Origin: CBDFLT01 sp965249225
Lineage (GTDB): Bacteria > Chloroflexota > Dehalococcoidia > Lucifugimonadales > G963668185
Length of the DNA stretch: 64,000 nucleotides
Direction of reading: 5' to 3'
Assembly (NCBI GenBank): GCA_965249225.1
Contig: CBDFLT010000009.1
Coordinates: forward strand, 62,001 to 126,000
A model generated the notes under the pieces. It was not told the DNA's origin. It worked only from the letters and a program-made list of their open reading frames with translations, and did not search any database. The position numbers were made by a program, and so were the translations under genes. Positions 42,402 to 52,459 of the stretch are shown piece by piece. Within the stretch, counting starts at the first letter, position 1. The number at the start of each line of letters is the position of its first letter.

Positions 42402-42432
42402 CGGGACGGGCTTTGCCGTCCCGTTTTTATTT
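42402..42432 (+). terminator. terminator after the A-type carrier gene
   Basis: CGGGACGG (42402-42409) with CCGTCCCG (42416-42423), a six-base loop and the tail TTTTTATTTT. Confidence 0.85.
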
Positions 42433-42600
42433 TCGTGAGCCAAGGCCCGGCTCTTTTCCCTCGACGGATGCCTCAACTCCCCACCCTACGACGATACCTC
42501 CACAACCAGCCCGCTTTGGCGTCCCACACCAACCCGGGCCACAGGCGTCCGCCGTGCTAAAATCCATGCCACATCCCATCCGCCGGCAACGTGGTACTAC

Positions 42601-43302
42601 TTGCTCTTCGTCCTCCTAGACCAGATCCAGGACGACCCGATACGCGGGCTGGTCACCCTCACGGCGTTCATAGTAGCCATACTGGCGGCCCTCACGTTCC
42701 ACGAATTCAGCCACGCCCTTAGCGCAACCAGCCTTGGCGACTCCACGGCGCGAAGCCTGGGAAGGCTGTCACTACACCCCCGGGCCCACCTCGACCCTCT
42801 AGGCTCCGCCATGCTCCTGATGGCGGGCTTTGGTTGGGCGAAACCGGTCCCGGTTAACCCGGCGAACCTAAGCACCGGCGCTCGGCATGGAATGGCTACG
42901 GTCGCCAGCGCGGGCCCCGTCGCAAACATAGTGCTCGCGTTTGTGTCCGCCGTTCCCATTCGCCTCGGTCTGGTCGACTCAGACTTTGAGGGCTTCTCCT
43001 ACTTCAACGGACAGCCAGGAGATGTGTTCGGCTACTTGTTAATTTCGCTAGTGTTCTGGAACCTCCTGCTGGCGGTCTTCAACTTCATCCCTTTGGCTCC
43101 ACTGGACGGGTTTAAGGTCGCGCTAGGGATACTTCCGAGGGAGATGGCTAATAGCTACGCTCGCCTGGAACGGCACGGTCCCACCATTCTGTTACTGGTA
43201 ATCGCGTCGGATTATCTGCTTGATACCCGATTCCTAGCCACGGCCATACGGCCGGTCCTCGACCTGCTGGGAGTCGCCGTGTTGGGTAGACACCTGCTGT
43301 AG
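42601..43302 (+). CDS. site-2 protease family membrane metallopeptidase (M50)
   Basis: A 233-residue membrane protein with the zinc motif HEFSH in the second membrane segment (AALTFHEFSHALSA) and the third ligand in LAPLDGFKV near residue 165. This is the short YwhC/YdiL-type M50 family, which cleaves substrates within the membrane. The start at 42601 is TTG without a clear Shine-Dalgarno sequence; residues before FIVAILAAL are uncertain. Confidence 0.83.
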   Translation: MLFVLLDQIQDDPIRGLVTLTAFIVAILAALTFHEFSHALSATSLGDSTARSLGRLSLHPRAHLDPLGSAMLLMAGFGWAKPVPVNPANLSTGARHGMATVASAGPVANIVLAFVSAVPIRLGLVDSDFEGFSYFNGQPGDVFGYLLISLVFWNLLLAVFNFIPLAPLDGFKVALGILPREMANSYARLERHGPTILLLVIASDYLLDTRFLATAIRPVLDLLGVAVLGRHLL

Positions 43303-43379
43303 AAATTTGCTATCTATTAGCCAAGCGATCGACCGGAAGGATGACGCGGGACGCGTAGTGTAAAGGAGGGAGGTGAGGT

Positions 43380-44381
43380 CTGGAACGCATCACCATCATC
43401 GGCATGGGGCCCATCGGCACGGCGATAGGGCTCGGCCTTAAAAGGGCCGGGCTTCCCAATACGGAGATCGTCGGCACCGGCAGGGACCGAGACAGATTGT
43501 CTAAGGCGTCCAAGATGGGCGCCGTGGACAAGGCCTCGGGCAACCTGGGCGACGCCATCAAAGGAGCGCAACTCGTCGTTCTAGACACGGGCTTGGACGA
43601 AACCCGCGAGTTGCTGGAGGCCTTGGCAGGCATCCTCGAGCAGGGAGCTGTCGTCACCGATACCGCGACGGCTAAGGCCCTCGTCATGCGGTGGGCGGCC
43701 GACTATCTGCCCGATGGCGTGAGCTTCGTAGGAGGTCGACCGTTGCCGAAACGGGAACTCTTGCAACAGGAGGACGCGGAGGAAGGCGCTTTCGAGGGCA
43801 CCTACTACTGCGTGATCCCTCCCCTCTCCACGCCTCAGGACGCCGTCAAAACGGTGTTGGGAATGGTCGAGGCGTTGGGCGCCAAGCCCTTCTTCCTCGA
43901 CGCCGGCGAGCATGACGGGTTTACCGCGGCTATGGAAATACTTCCACAAGTGTTGTCCTCTGCGCTGGTTACCTCCGCCAGCGCCAGCGAGTCCTGGAAA
44001 GAGATGTCTCGACTAGCCTCTCACGAGTTCCGCCGGGTCTCGCATCTGGCGGCGAACAACCCCGAGGAATCCCACGCCACCTGCCTCGCCGACCCAGACC
44101 TCACCGTTCATTGGCTGGACAGGTTCATCGACGAGCTACTCTCATATCGAAGCAAGATACAACAGGGAGACGATGAGCTGTTGGACACCTTTATCGACGC
44201 GTGGGAGGCCAGGACGAAGTTGGAGCTCGGCGCCGTCGAGGCAGACGACCGGCCCGACGCACCGACTGCGGCCAACTCGATCGGGTCGATGTTCCTGGGC
44301 GAGCGGCTGATGAGGCGCCAACGCCAGATGGCAGAGCGGAAAAAACGGCGCGGGTGGACATCCTCCAGGAAAAGGCGCTAG
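43380..44381 (+). CDS. tyrA: prephenate dehydrogenase (TyrA family), probable CTG start
   Basis: The Rossmann start ERITIIGMGPIGTAIGLGLKRAG includes codons before the first ATG (43404). The only upstream initiation possibility in frame is CTG 43380; a TGA lies in frame at 43374. GGAGGT ends five bases before that CTG. Further: LDTGLDETRELLEALA, VTDTATAKA and VGGRPLP. The enzyme oxidises and decarboxylates prephenate to 4-hydroxyphenylpyruvate; it is fused to no mutase. It leads the operon tyrA-aroA-gmk. Confidence 0.85.
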   Translation: MERITIIGMGPIGTAIGLGLKRAGLPNTEIVGTGRDRDRLSKASKMGAVDKASGNLGDAIKGAQLVVLDTGLDETRELLEALAGILEQGAVVTDTATAKALVMRWAADYLPDGVSFVGGRPLPKRELLQQEDAEEGAFEGTYYCVIPPLSTPQDAVKTVLGMVEALGAKPFFLDAGEHDGFTAAMEILPQVLSSALVTSASASESWKEMSRLASHEFRRVSHLAANNPEESHATCLADPDLTVHWLDRFIDELLSYRSKIQQGDDELLDTFIDAWEARTKLELGAVEADDRPDAPTAANSIGSMFLGERLMRRQRQMAERKKRRGWTSSRKRR

Positions 44382-44390
44382 GCCTTCATT

Positions 44391-45713
44391 ATGCAAAAGG
44401 TCATCCGCCCTACCCTCCGAGTCGATGGGGTCATCTCCCCTCCAGGCGACAAGTCCATCTCACACCGAGCCATCCTCCTGAACTCCTTCGCCAATGGAAC
44501 GGCCACCGTATCGAACTTCTGCGGAGGAGAAGACGGAGCCTCGATGCTCAGGTGCCTAAGGGGCATTGGCGCAAAGATACGGAGCCACCCGGTCGATGGA
44601 GACCGCGGGTCCCCAGACCGCCTCATAGTCCACGGCAAGGGCCCCTCTGGGCTGAGCGAGCCCGCGGGTGTGTTAAACGCCGGCAACAGCGGCACCACCA
44701 TGCGCCTGGTTGCCGGACTGCTGGCAGCTCAGCCGTTCTTCAGCGTCATAACCGGCGATCGGTCTCTGCGCAGACGGCCGATGGACCGAATTGTTACTCC
44801 CCTTACCCGCATGGGGGTCTCCATCATGGGCCGCGATCGGGACTCCCGGGCTCCGCTGGCCATCCGGGGCGGCGGGCTACACGGAATCGACGCTGTACTG
44901 CCGGTCGCGAGCGCCCAGCTTAAGTCGTGTCTTATGATCGCGGCGTTACACGCCAAGGGCCGTTCCACCATCACCGAGCCGGCCGTCTCTCGCGACCACA
45001 CCGAGCGTATGATGCAGGTGATGGAGGGCGATATTAAAGTAGCCGGCTTGAGCATCACCGTAGGAGCATCGGAGCTCACCGCCGTTGACGTAAAGGTGCC
45101 GGGCGACATAAGCAGCGCGGCCTTCTGGCTGGTGGCCGGATGCTGCCATCCCAACGCCAGGGTCAGGCTGAACGGTATCGGGACCAACCCTTCTCGCACC
45201 GGCATCCTGGACGTCCTGAAGGCAATGGGAGCGCGCATCCGCATCGAGAACATTCGAGAGGAAAACGGGGAGCCACTAGCGGACTTGGTCGCAGAATCAA
45301 GCGACCTGAAGGGCACTGAGATCAAAGGCGCCATCATCCCCAGGGTAATCGACGAGCTGCCCGCGCTGGCCCTCGCGGCCTGCTTCGCCAGGGGCACCAC
45401 CGTCATCGGGGACGCCGAGGAGCTGAGAGTTAAAGAGTCGGACCGCATACGGGCCACGGTAGTCGGCCTCTCCAAGCTGGGCGCCAGGATCGAGGAGCTC
45501 TCCGACGGACTCGTGATCCGCGGAGGGACGCCCCTGACCGGGAGCCTGTGCGACTCGTACAAGGACCATCGCATTGCAATGACAATGGGCATCGCGGGAC
45601 TCCTGGCACAGGGAGAGACGGTCGTGGATGGAGCCGAGGCGGCTGATGTCTCCTACCCGGGCTTCTGGGAGACTCTGGAGAGCCTCCAGCGGCCCTCACA
45701 CGAGGACGTTTGA
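44391..45713 (+). CDS. aroA: 3-phosphoshikimate 1-carboxyvinyltransferase (EPSP synthase)
   Basis: A 440-residue enzyme with the EPSP-synthase motifs PGDKSISHRAILLNS, LNAGNSGTTMRLVAGLL and DRSLRRRPMDRIVTPL. It joins shikimate-3-phosphate and phosphoenolpyruvate in aromatic amino acid synthesis. ESDRIRATVVGL and KDHRIAMTMGIAG complete the C-terminal half. It starts nine bases after tyrA and its stop overlaps the gmk start (TTGA). Confidence 0.94.
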   Translation: MQKVIRPTLRVDGVISPPGDKSISHRAILLNSFANGTATVSNFCGGEDGASMLRCLRGIGAKIRSHPVDGDRGSPDRLIVHGKGPSGLSEPAGVLNAGNSGTTMRLVAGLLAAQPFFSVITGDRSLRRRPMDRIVTPLTRMGVSIMGRDRDSRAPLAIRGGGLHGIDAVLPVASAQLKSCLMIAALHAKGRSTITEPAVSRDHTERMMQVMEGDIKVAGLSITVGASELTAVDVKVPGDISSAAFWLVAGCCHPNARVRLNGIGTNPSRTGILDVLKAMGARIRIENIREENGEPLADLVAESSDLKGTEIKGAIIPRVIDELPALALAACFARGTTVIGDAEELRVKESDRIRATVVGLSKLGARIEELSDGLVIRGGTPLTGSLCDSYKDHRIAMTMGIAGLLAQGETVVDGAEAADVSYPGFWETLESLQRPSHEDV

Positions 45714-46318
45714 GCACCCCCCGGTTCCATTGCGGCATGCTGGTCGTGTTGTCCGGCCCCTCCGGCGTCGGTAAAGACGCGTTGCTGTCCAGAATGAGGG
45801 GTCTGAGCAAACCCTTCCACTATACGGTCACGGCCACGACGCGCCCGCGCCGCTCCAACGAGCGTGATGGAGTGGACTACATTTTCGTGACCAAAGAGGC
45901 GTTCAAACGAATGATCGAGGACGGCGAGCTGCTCGAGTGGGCCGAGGTGTATGGGAACCTGTACGGCGTACCCCGATCGCAGGTGGTCGAGGCGCTGGAA
46001 AATGGGAAGGACGTACTGATCAAGGCAGACGTCCAGGGCGCGGCGACAATCAAGGCCATCGCTCCAGACGCCGTTTTCATCTTCCTGGCCCCGCCAACAC
46101 TGGACGAACTCGCCCACAGGCTACGAAGACGAATGACGGAGTCGCCGGAGGCCCTGGCGCTGAGGCTCAAAATCGCCGAATTGGAAATGGGCGAGGCCCC
46201 CAAGTTCGACTACGTGGTCGTCAACAAACAAGGCGCACTGGACGAATCCGTTCGTGAGATAGAGCGCATCGTCGAGCGAGAGGGGTCGCGTCCAAGGCCC
46301 CGAGACATCCAGCTCTGA
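45710..46318 (+). CDS. gmk: guanylate kinase
   Basis: 202 residues from TTG 45710, or 193 from ATG 45737. P-loop SGPSGVGKDALL, GMP-binding TATTRPRRSNERDGVDYIFV and the lid VQGAATIKAIAPDAVFIFL with RLRRR. It phosphorylates GMP to GDP. Coupled to aroA by start/stop overlap; the pairing with aromatic genes is unusual but seems only operonic. Confidence 0.93.
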   Translation: MSTPRFHCGMLVVLSGPSGVGKDALLSRMRGLSKPFHYTVTATTRPRRSNERDGVDYIFVTKEAFKRMIEDGELLEWAEVYGNLYGVPRSQVVEALENGKDVLIKADVQGAATIKAIAPDAVFIFLAPPTLDELAHRLRRRMTESPEALALRLKIAELEMGEAPKFDYVVVNKQGALDESVREIERIVEREGSRPRPRDIQL

Positions 46319-46517
46319 CCCGCCCTCTGGGGCGTGCGTCATCTGTTATACTCCCCTACGCAGTCTCGGCGTACTCATAATAAGCCCCTGCTGGGCTGTG
46401 CCGCCACGCTCCACAAGAAACGAGGATGCGTCCTGTGAGTGACCGTCGGCGTTTCCGAGGGCTCTACACCTTTCATCCAGCGTCTGGGCACATGATATCG
46501 GCCAGCGGAGGAACGGA

Positions 46518-49106
46518 ATGCCCGAATCCCAAGCGGTAATGCTTCCGGGAGACGTTCGACCCGTCAGCTATGATCTGACGTTGACGCCCGATCTCGAGAG
46601 GTTCACCTTCCGGGGCGATGAGACCATCGAAATCGAGGTGCTGGAGCCGACCGACAGGATCGTCCTGAATTGCACGGAGATCGACATCCAGTCGTGTCGC
46701 GTGACTCTCGCTGACGGCAATGCCTTGGCCCCAGATAACACCCGAATGGACCAGGCCGAGGAGACGGCCACGTTCTGGTTCGGCGCGACGCTCCCGCGGG
46801 GGATTGCCCGGCTCCACATCAACTTCTCCGGGCAACTCAACGACAGGTTACGAGGCTTCTACCGCAGCAGCTACACCGACCCCAACGGAGAAGAACGTTA
46901 CCTGGCAACGACTCAGTTCGAGGCCACTGACGCCCGGCGCGCCTTCCCTTGTTGGGATGAGCCATCGCTGAAGGCGAGGTTTCGAATTACGCTGGTTATT
47001 CCGGCGGACCTGGTCGCCATATCCAACATGGAGGTAGAGCGCGAGACTCGCGAGAAACCCGGCCTCAAGGCGGTCCGATTCTCGGAAACCCCTGTCATGT
47101 CCACCTATGTTCTCGCCTTCGTCGTGGGCGACATCAGGTCCATCCAGCAGAGAGCTGGAGACGGCACCTTGGTCCGTGTATGGGCGACCCCCGGCGCGGA
47201 AGCGCAAGGTCAGTTCGCGCTGGAGACATCGGTCAAGCTACTAGACTACTTTAACGACTACTTCGGGATCCCATACCCACTCGACAAGCTGGACCACGTA
47301 GCGATCCCCGATTTCGCGGCGGGCGCGATGGAAAACTGGGGGCTGATTACCTACAGGGAGAGGGCGCTGCTGGTCGACCCGGACAAGAGCTCAACCCGCA
47401 CCCGACAGGGCGTCGCCGCCATCGTGTCTCACGAAGTGGCCCACATGTGGTTCGGCGACCTGGTGACAATGTCCTGGTGGAACGACCTGTGGCTCAACGA
47501 GAGCTTCGCTTCCTGGATGGGCGACAAAGCGGTCGACCACCTGTTCCCCGAGTGGCGTGTGTGGACCCAGTTCCTGAGTGCGGACACCAACCAGGCGCTG
47601 AGCCTCGACGGCCTCAAGAACTCCCATCCGATCGAGCAGACGGTAAACCACCCCACGGAGATACAGGAGCTTTTCGATGAGATCAGCTACAGCAAGGGCG
47701 CGTCGATTATCCGCATGCTGGAGCAGTTCCTGGGCCCCGAGGTATTTCGTCAGGGACTACACGAGTACCTGGCCGACCATGAGTATGCCAACGCTCGGAC
47801 GCACGACCTATGGAACGCACTGGCGAAGGCGTCCGGACAGCCCGTAGCCGAGGTGATGGACACATGGACGAACCAGACCGGCTACCCTGTGCTCGACGTC
47901 GAGACGCGCCGGGAAAATAACGCCGTTGAGGTCTCGTTTACCCAAAGGAGGTTCGTGTACGAGGACATCCTAGGGCAAAAGGATCGGGGCGGCACCCTAT
48001 GGAGGGTCCCAGCCAAGGTCAGCATTGCAGGCGTCAACAAGGCTGCCTCGGTCCTGATGAATGGGCCAACCGCCACGGTGACGGTCGAGTCCACCACCTC
48101 ACCGGCGTGGATCAAGGTCAACCCCTCGCACACCGGGTTCTACCGGGTCAACTACCAGCGCGACGATTGGGACAGGCTGGCACAGGCGATCGAGGGTGGA
48201 GAGATGTCCGCCGACGACAGGCTTGGCCTCCAGAACGACGCCTACGCCCTATCCAGAGCGGGGCTCCTTCCAGTGAGTCGGTTCTTTGAGTTTGTGCGGG
48301 TCTACTCTCACGAGACGGATGCGTCCGTGTGCGCCGACCTGGCGGTCAACCTGGCCAGCGCCGATACCCTTCTCAACAGCGAGCCCTATTACACCAGCTT
48401 TCAGGGCTTCGCACGTGACATCTTCAAGCCCATCGGCGAGAGGATGGGTTGGGACCCTACAAAGGGGGAGGGGGACATGGACGCGGTGCTGCGCGGGACG
48501 GTACTGGCGCAGCTGGGCCACTATGAAGATGAGCAGACTTTAGCGGAAGCGAGCGCTCGCTTCGCTCGGTACTTGGAAGACTCATCCAGCGTCAATCCCG
48601 ACATCCGGCCCGCGGTGTTCGTCCTGGCGGCGCGGCGTGGCGACAGAACCACTTACGACAAGCTGTGGGAACTCCACAATGGCGAAAAGCTTCAGGAGGA
48701 GAAGCTCCGCCTCGTCACCGCTCTGACCCAGTTTCGCCAAATGGAGCTGTTGCAGGAGACCCTCGAGCGCTCCCTCTCCGAAGAAGTCCGCTCCCAGGAC
48801 GCGATAGGGGTGGTGATCGGCGTAGGGTCCAACCGGCACGGCCGAGAGTTGGCGTGGCGGTTCCTCAAGGAGAACTGGAAAGAGTATTACCGCCGATACG
48901 GCGAGGGCGGGTTTGGGATAATGCGACTGGTGTCCATCGTTTCCGCCTTCAACACCGAGGCGCAAAGGCGGGACGTCGAGGAGTTCTTCAAAGCCAACCC
49001 TGCGCCAGCCGTCGAGCGAAGCATCCGACAGTCGTTAGAGCGGATCCAACTTAATATCGCCTGGCTGGAGCGCAACCGCGACGACCTGGCTGCGTGGTTC
49101 GGATGA
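46518..49106 (+). CDS. M1 family aminopeptidase
   Basis: An 862-residue zinc aminopeptidase. The exopeptidase motif GAMENWG is at about residues 270-276, the zinc motif HEVAHMWFGD at 305 onward, with the third ligand in LNESFASW about 18 residues later. The N-terminal beta-sandwich and C-terminal ERAP1-like helical domain (about 530-850) are both present. It removes N-terminal residues from peptides; the length and layout match bacterial puromycin-sensitive-type enzymes. ATG 46518 follows GGAGGAACGGA. Its TGA overlaps the start of the glycerate kinase. Confidence 0.93.
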   Translation: MPESQAVMLPGDVRPVSYDLTLTPDLERFTFRGDETIEIEVLEPTDRIVLNCTEIDIQSCRVTLADGNALAPDNTRMDQAEETATFWFGATLPRGIARLHINFSGQLNDRLRGFYRSSYTDPNGEERYLATTQFEATDARRAFPCWDEPSLKARFRITLVIPADLVAISNMEVERETREKPGLKAVRFSETPVMSTYVLAFVVGDIRSIQQRAGDGTLVRVWATPGAEAQGQFALETSVKLLDYFNDYFGIPYPLDKLDHVAIPDFAAGAMENWGLITYRERALLVDPDKSSTRTRQGVAAIVSHEVAHMWFGDLVTMSWWNDLWLNESFASWMGDKAVDHLFPEWRVWTQFLSADTNQALSLDGLKNSHPIEQTVNHPTEIQELFDEISYSKGASIIRMLEQFLGPEVFRQGLHEYLADHEYANARTHDLWNALAKASGQPVAEVMDTWTNQTGYPVLDVETRRENNAVEVSFTQRRFVYEDILGQKDRGGTLWRVPAKVSIAGVNKAASVLMNGPTATVTVESTTSPAWIKVNPSHTGFYRVNYQRDDWDRLAQAIEGGEMSADDRLGLQNDAYALSRAGLLPVSRFFEFVRVYSHETDASVCADLAVNLASADTLLNSEPYYTSFQGFARDIFKPIGERMGWDPTKGEGDMDAVLRGTVLAQLGHYEDEQTLAEASARFARYLEDSSSVNPDIRPAVFVLAARRGDRTTYDKLWELHNGEKLQEEKLRLVTALTQFRQMELLQETLERSLSEEVRSQDAIGVVIGVGSNRHGRELAWRFLKENWKEYYRRYGEGGFGIMRLVSIVSAFNTEAQRRDVEEFFKANPAPAVERSIRQSLERIQLNIAWLERNRDDLAAWFG

Positions 49107-50253
49107 AAATCGTTATCGCGCCCCAGGCTTTCAAAGGAAGCATATCCGCCCTGACGGCCGCTCAGGCGATGAGGGATGGAGTACTCCGGGCGCTCCCTGA
49201 GGCCGACACCGTTCTGGTCCCGGTGGCGGACGGTGGGGACGGCACCCTGGAGACCCTCGTGGAAGGATCGGGCGGCCAGGTACACTCCGCGCAAGTAACG
49301 GGTCCGCTGGGAGATCAGGTCAAGGCCCAGTGGGGCGCCCTGGGCGATGGAAAGACTGCCATCGTCGAAATGGCACGCACCTCGGGCCTGGCGCTGGTAC
49401 CGATTGAAAGAAGGGACCCTCGGACCACAACCACCTACGGCCTCGGTGAGGTGATCGGTAGGGCGCTGGAAGAGGGATACCGGCGCTTCGTAGTCGGCAT
49501 CGGAGGCAGCGCGACCAACGACGCGGGCGCGGCATGGCCCAGGCTCTGGGCGTCCGCCTGCTGGACTCCCAGGGCGAGGACCTACCCTTTGGCGGCGCCT
49601 CCCTGACCCGTCTGGAGCGGATCGACCTCTCGGGGCTCGACCCCCGGGCGAAGGGGTCCGAGTTCCTGGTGGCGTGCGACGTCACCAACCCGATGACCGG
49701 CCCCGAGGGCGCCTCGGCCGTGTACGGCCCCCAAAAGGGAGCGACGCCCGACATGGTGAAGCAGCTGGGCGCGGCGTTGGGGCACTTCGCGGACGTCGTA
49801 GAGCGCGACATCGGAGCGAAAATCAAGGACATCCCCGGGGCGGGTGCTGCCGGCGGTCTTGGAGGCGGGATGATCGCATTCCTGAACGGGAAGCTCCAGT
49901 CGGGGGTCGATATCGTCCTCAGTACTCTTGAGTTCGACGAGCGCCTGGAGGGGGCGAACCTGGTCATCACCGGGGAAGGCTCCCTGGACTACCAGACGGT
50001 CTACAACAAGGCCCCCATCGGCGTCGCTCGAATGGCCAAATCCCGTGGAATCCCGGTCATAGCCATCTCAGGGTCCCTGGGAGACCGCTTCCACCATGTG
50101 CACACCGAAGGCATCGACGCGGCCTTCGCCATCACAGATGCTCCGATGTCGCTGGAGGAGGCGTCAACGCACGCGCCCGAATTGGTGGCCTCGGCCACCG
50201 AGCAGGCCTTACGCGCCATGAAAGTAGCCGGCAAAGTCTTCGAAACGGGGTAA
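49103..50253 (+). pseudogene. glycerate 2-kinase (GckA/GlxK type), one-base frameshift
   Basis: The gene starts at ATG 49103 (MKIVIAPQAFKGSISALTA), reads normally through GGSATNDAGA and then loses frame. The normal continuation, MAQALGVRLLDSQGEDLPFGG, is in the +1-shifted frame from 49534 and runs intact to the stop at 50253. One G or C is missing within 49529-49533. Together the two parts give a full-length kinase of about 380 residues with the C-terminal motif GEGSLDYQT. It would phosphorylate glycerate; as drawn it cannot, unless the base is a sequencing error. Confidence 0.87.
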
Positions 50254-50255
50254 GC

Positions 50256-51011
50256 CTACCCCAGCAGCACCATGTGGACCTGACCAGGCCCGTGGACGCC
50301 CTCGACAATGGTCTGCTCGATGTCGGCCGTCCGGCTCGGCCCAGAAATCAGGCTCATGTAGCCGCCCACGTTTCCCTGTAGAAACCGGTGCCTCTCCAAC
50401 GTGAAAAGCTCGTCCAGGCTCGGCAGGACCTGCCTCCGCTCAACGACAGCCACGTAAACCGGTGGAAGGAGCGATACCAGGCGGCTGACACCCCTTCCCG
50501 CCAGTAGCACGCAGGTCCCAGTTTCCGCAACGGCATAGTCGACGCCTGTCACCCCGACGTCCGCTTCGACGGCCCGCTCACGAAGCACCAGTCTCTGCCG
50601 CTCGCGTTCAGGGCCTTCCACTCCATCTTCGATAACCATACGACTGACAGATACCCCCTGACGCGATAGGGCCTCGTCGAGCTCCAGTTGGTCCAGCACA
50701 GGGTGGGTCGAGCGGACGACTGACCTAGCCCCCAGGCCACGCATAAGCTCCTCTATGTACGTTGCCGCCGCCCGCGGCGTCACCGCTCGGAATACGGTCC
50801 AATGTGCCTTGGTGGCTGAGTCCTCCAGTTCCGCCATGAGCTCATCGGCACGGGACCCGGCCTCCTCGCTTATCTTTCGGGCGAGCGCCTGTACCGACCT
50901 CTCATCCCGTGACAAGGCCGTTTCAGGCGACGGCTCGACGACCTCCCCAGAAGGGCGCCCAAGTGCCTGGCGCACCGTCTCAAGAAACTGCTCGCGATCT
51001 GAGCGGGCCAT
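50256..51011 (-). CDS. lutC: lactate utilisation protein LutC (LUD domain)
   Basis: A 251-residue LUD-domain protein with VGVTGVDYAVAETGTCVLLAG, LVSLLPPVYVAVVERRQVLP and the final GPSRTADIEQTIVEGVHGPGQVHMVLLG signature. With LutA and LutB it forms the iron-sulfur L-lactate oxidising complex. It is last in the operon and its start overlaps the lutB stop by one base. The GXSRTADIE motif is normal. Confidence 0.9.
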   Translation of the reverse strand: MARSDREQFLETVRQALGRPSGEVVEPSPETALSRDERSVQALARKISEEAGSRADELMAELEDSATKAHWTVFRAVTPRAAATYIEELMRGLGARSVVRSTHPVLDQLELDEALSRQGVSVSRMVIEDGVEGPERERQRLVLRERAVEADVGVTGVDYAVAETGTCVLLAGRGVSRLVSLLPPVYVAVVERRQVLPSLDELFTLERHRFLQGNVGGYMSLISGPSRTADIEQTIVEGVHGPGQVHMVLLG

Positions 51012-52453
51012 CAGCTGTCGTCACGGGGCCGGCCGAGGTACTTCCGCCAGCGGTCGCGGAAGGGAGCGGGCGAGAGCGCTGGAAAGCTTCGAAACTTCGT
51101 CCAGCCTGAGAGAGGCGGAGGCAGCCTCGTAATTCGTCGGCTCTTCACTATAGGCCACTGCAGAAGCCTTCCAAGCCTGCTTGCGATAGCCAGTGCAAGG
51201 GGGGACGACACCGTGAGCCGCCAGCCCCTCATCGCAAGCCTTTCTCCGACCGTGGCGCTCCTTTCCTCAGGGTAACGCTCTCCGTCGGCCAGTTCATGCC
51301 GCAGGTGAAGAAGCATCCGGGGAATGTTTATTTTGACCGGGCACACCTCGTGGCAGGCCCCGCACAGGCTGGATGCGTAGGGCAGGTCCTTGCCATCCGA
51401 CAGCCCGGTCAGCATGGGGGAGACCACCGCTCCGATGGGTCCCGAATACACCCACCCGTAGGCGTGGCCGCCCACCTTGCGGTATACGGGGCAGACGTTG
51501 AGGCAAGCACCGCACCGCACGCAGTAGAGCGCCTCCCGCAGGTCGGGGTCGGCCAAGATCCGCGAGCGTCCGTTGTCCACCAGGACCAGATGAAACTCCT
51601 CGGGCCCATCCTCATCGTCTGGCCTGCGTGGACCCGAGACCAGGGTGACGTAGCTGGTGAGGCGTTGTCCGGTAGCCGACCGAATCAGGAGACGTAAGAA
51701 GATCCCCAGATCCTCTATGGATGGGACTATCTTCTCCATGCCGGTAATCGCCACATGGACCCTGGGCATCGACGTGCACATGCGGCCGTTGCCCTCGTTG
51801 GTGACCAGCACCACCGTACCGGACTCCGCCACCACGAAGTTGGCCCCTGTAATTCCAATGTCGGCCCCGACGAACTTCTCTCTGAGCAGCCGCCGCGCCT
51901 CCTGAGTCAGCTCGCTGGCCTCGTGATACCGAGGAGTGCCGAGTTTCTCGGCAAAGAGCGCCGAAATCTCCTCGCGGGACTTGTGGACCGCGGGGGCGAT
52001 TATGTGATAGGGAGTCTCCTCCGCCAACTGGATTATGTATTCGCCCAGGTCGGTCTCCACCGCCTCTATTCCGGCCTCTTCCAGCCTCTCGTTTAGCCCT
52101 ATCTCCTCTGAGACCATGGACTTGCCCTTGATGACAGTCTTGGCGCCCTTAGCCCGCGCTAGGTCGAGAATATACCGGTTGGCGGCCTCGGCGTCCGTCG
52201 CGAAGAAGACCTTGCCACCGGCACTGGTGACGCTGGATTCCACCATCTCAAGGTAGTGGTCGAGGTTGTCCATGGTATGGGCTTTGATAGCCCTGGCCAC
52301 GTCCCGCATTCGCTCCCAGTTTGGAGTGGCCTGACCCGCTTCAATCCTGGCCTGGTGGAAGCCCTCGTACAGGACAGCGAGATTTTCCTGTATCTGACGG
52401 TCCGCCATCGCCGCGGCCGCGCCATGTTTGAACTGCTTGGTCCTGGGCTTCAT
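51011..52453 (-). CDS. lutB: lactate utilisation iron-sulfur protein LutB
   Basis: A 480-residue LUD plus ferredoxin-type protein. The LUD part covers about residues 60-290 (VIKGKSMVSEEIGLNE, TGANFVVAESGTVVLVTNEGN). Two 4Fe-4S sites follow: CVRCGACLNVCP near residue 310 and CGACHEVCPVKI near 360. It passes electrons from lactate oxidation toward quinones. It starts seven bases after lutA ends. Confidence 0.92.
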   Translation of the reverse strand: MKPRTKQFKHGAAAAMADRQIQENLAVLYEGFHQARIEAGQATPNWERMRDVARAIKAHTMDNLDHYLEMVESSVTSAGGKVFFATDAEAANRYILDLARAKGAKTVIKGKSMVSEEIGLNERLEEAGIEAVETDLGEYIIQLAEETPYHIIAPAVHKSREEISALFAEKLGTPRYHEASELTQEARRLLREKFVGADIGITGANFVVAESGTVVLVTNEGNGRMCTSMPRVHVAITGMEKIVPSIEDLGIFLRLLIRSATGQRLTSYVTLVSGPRRPDDEDGPEEFHLVLVDNGRSRILADPDLREALYCVRCGACLNVCPVYRKVGGHAYGWVYSGPIGAVVSPMLTGLSDGKDLPYASSLCGACHEVCPVKINIPRMLLHLRHELADGERYPEERSATVGERLAMRGWRLTVSSPLALAIASRLGRLLQWPIVKSRRITRLPPPLSGWTKFRSFPALSPAPFRDRWRKYLGRPRDDS

Positions 52454-52459
52454 TGGCTC

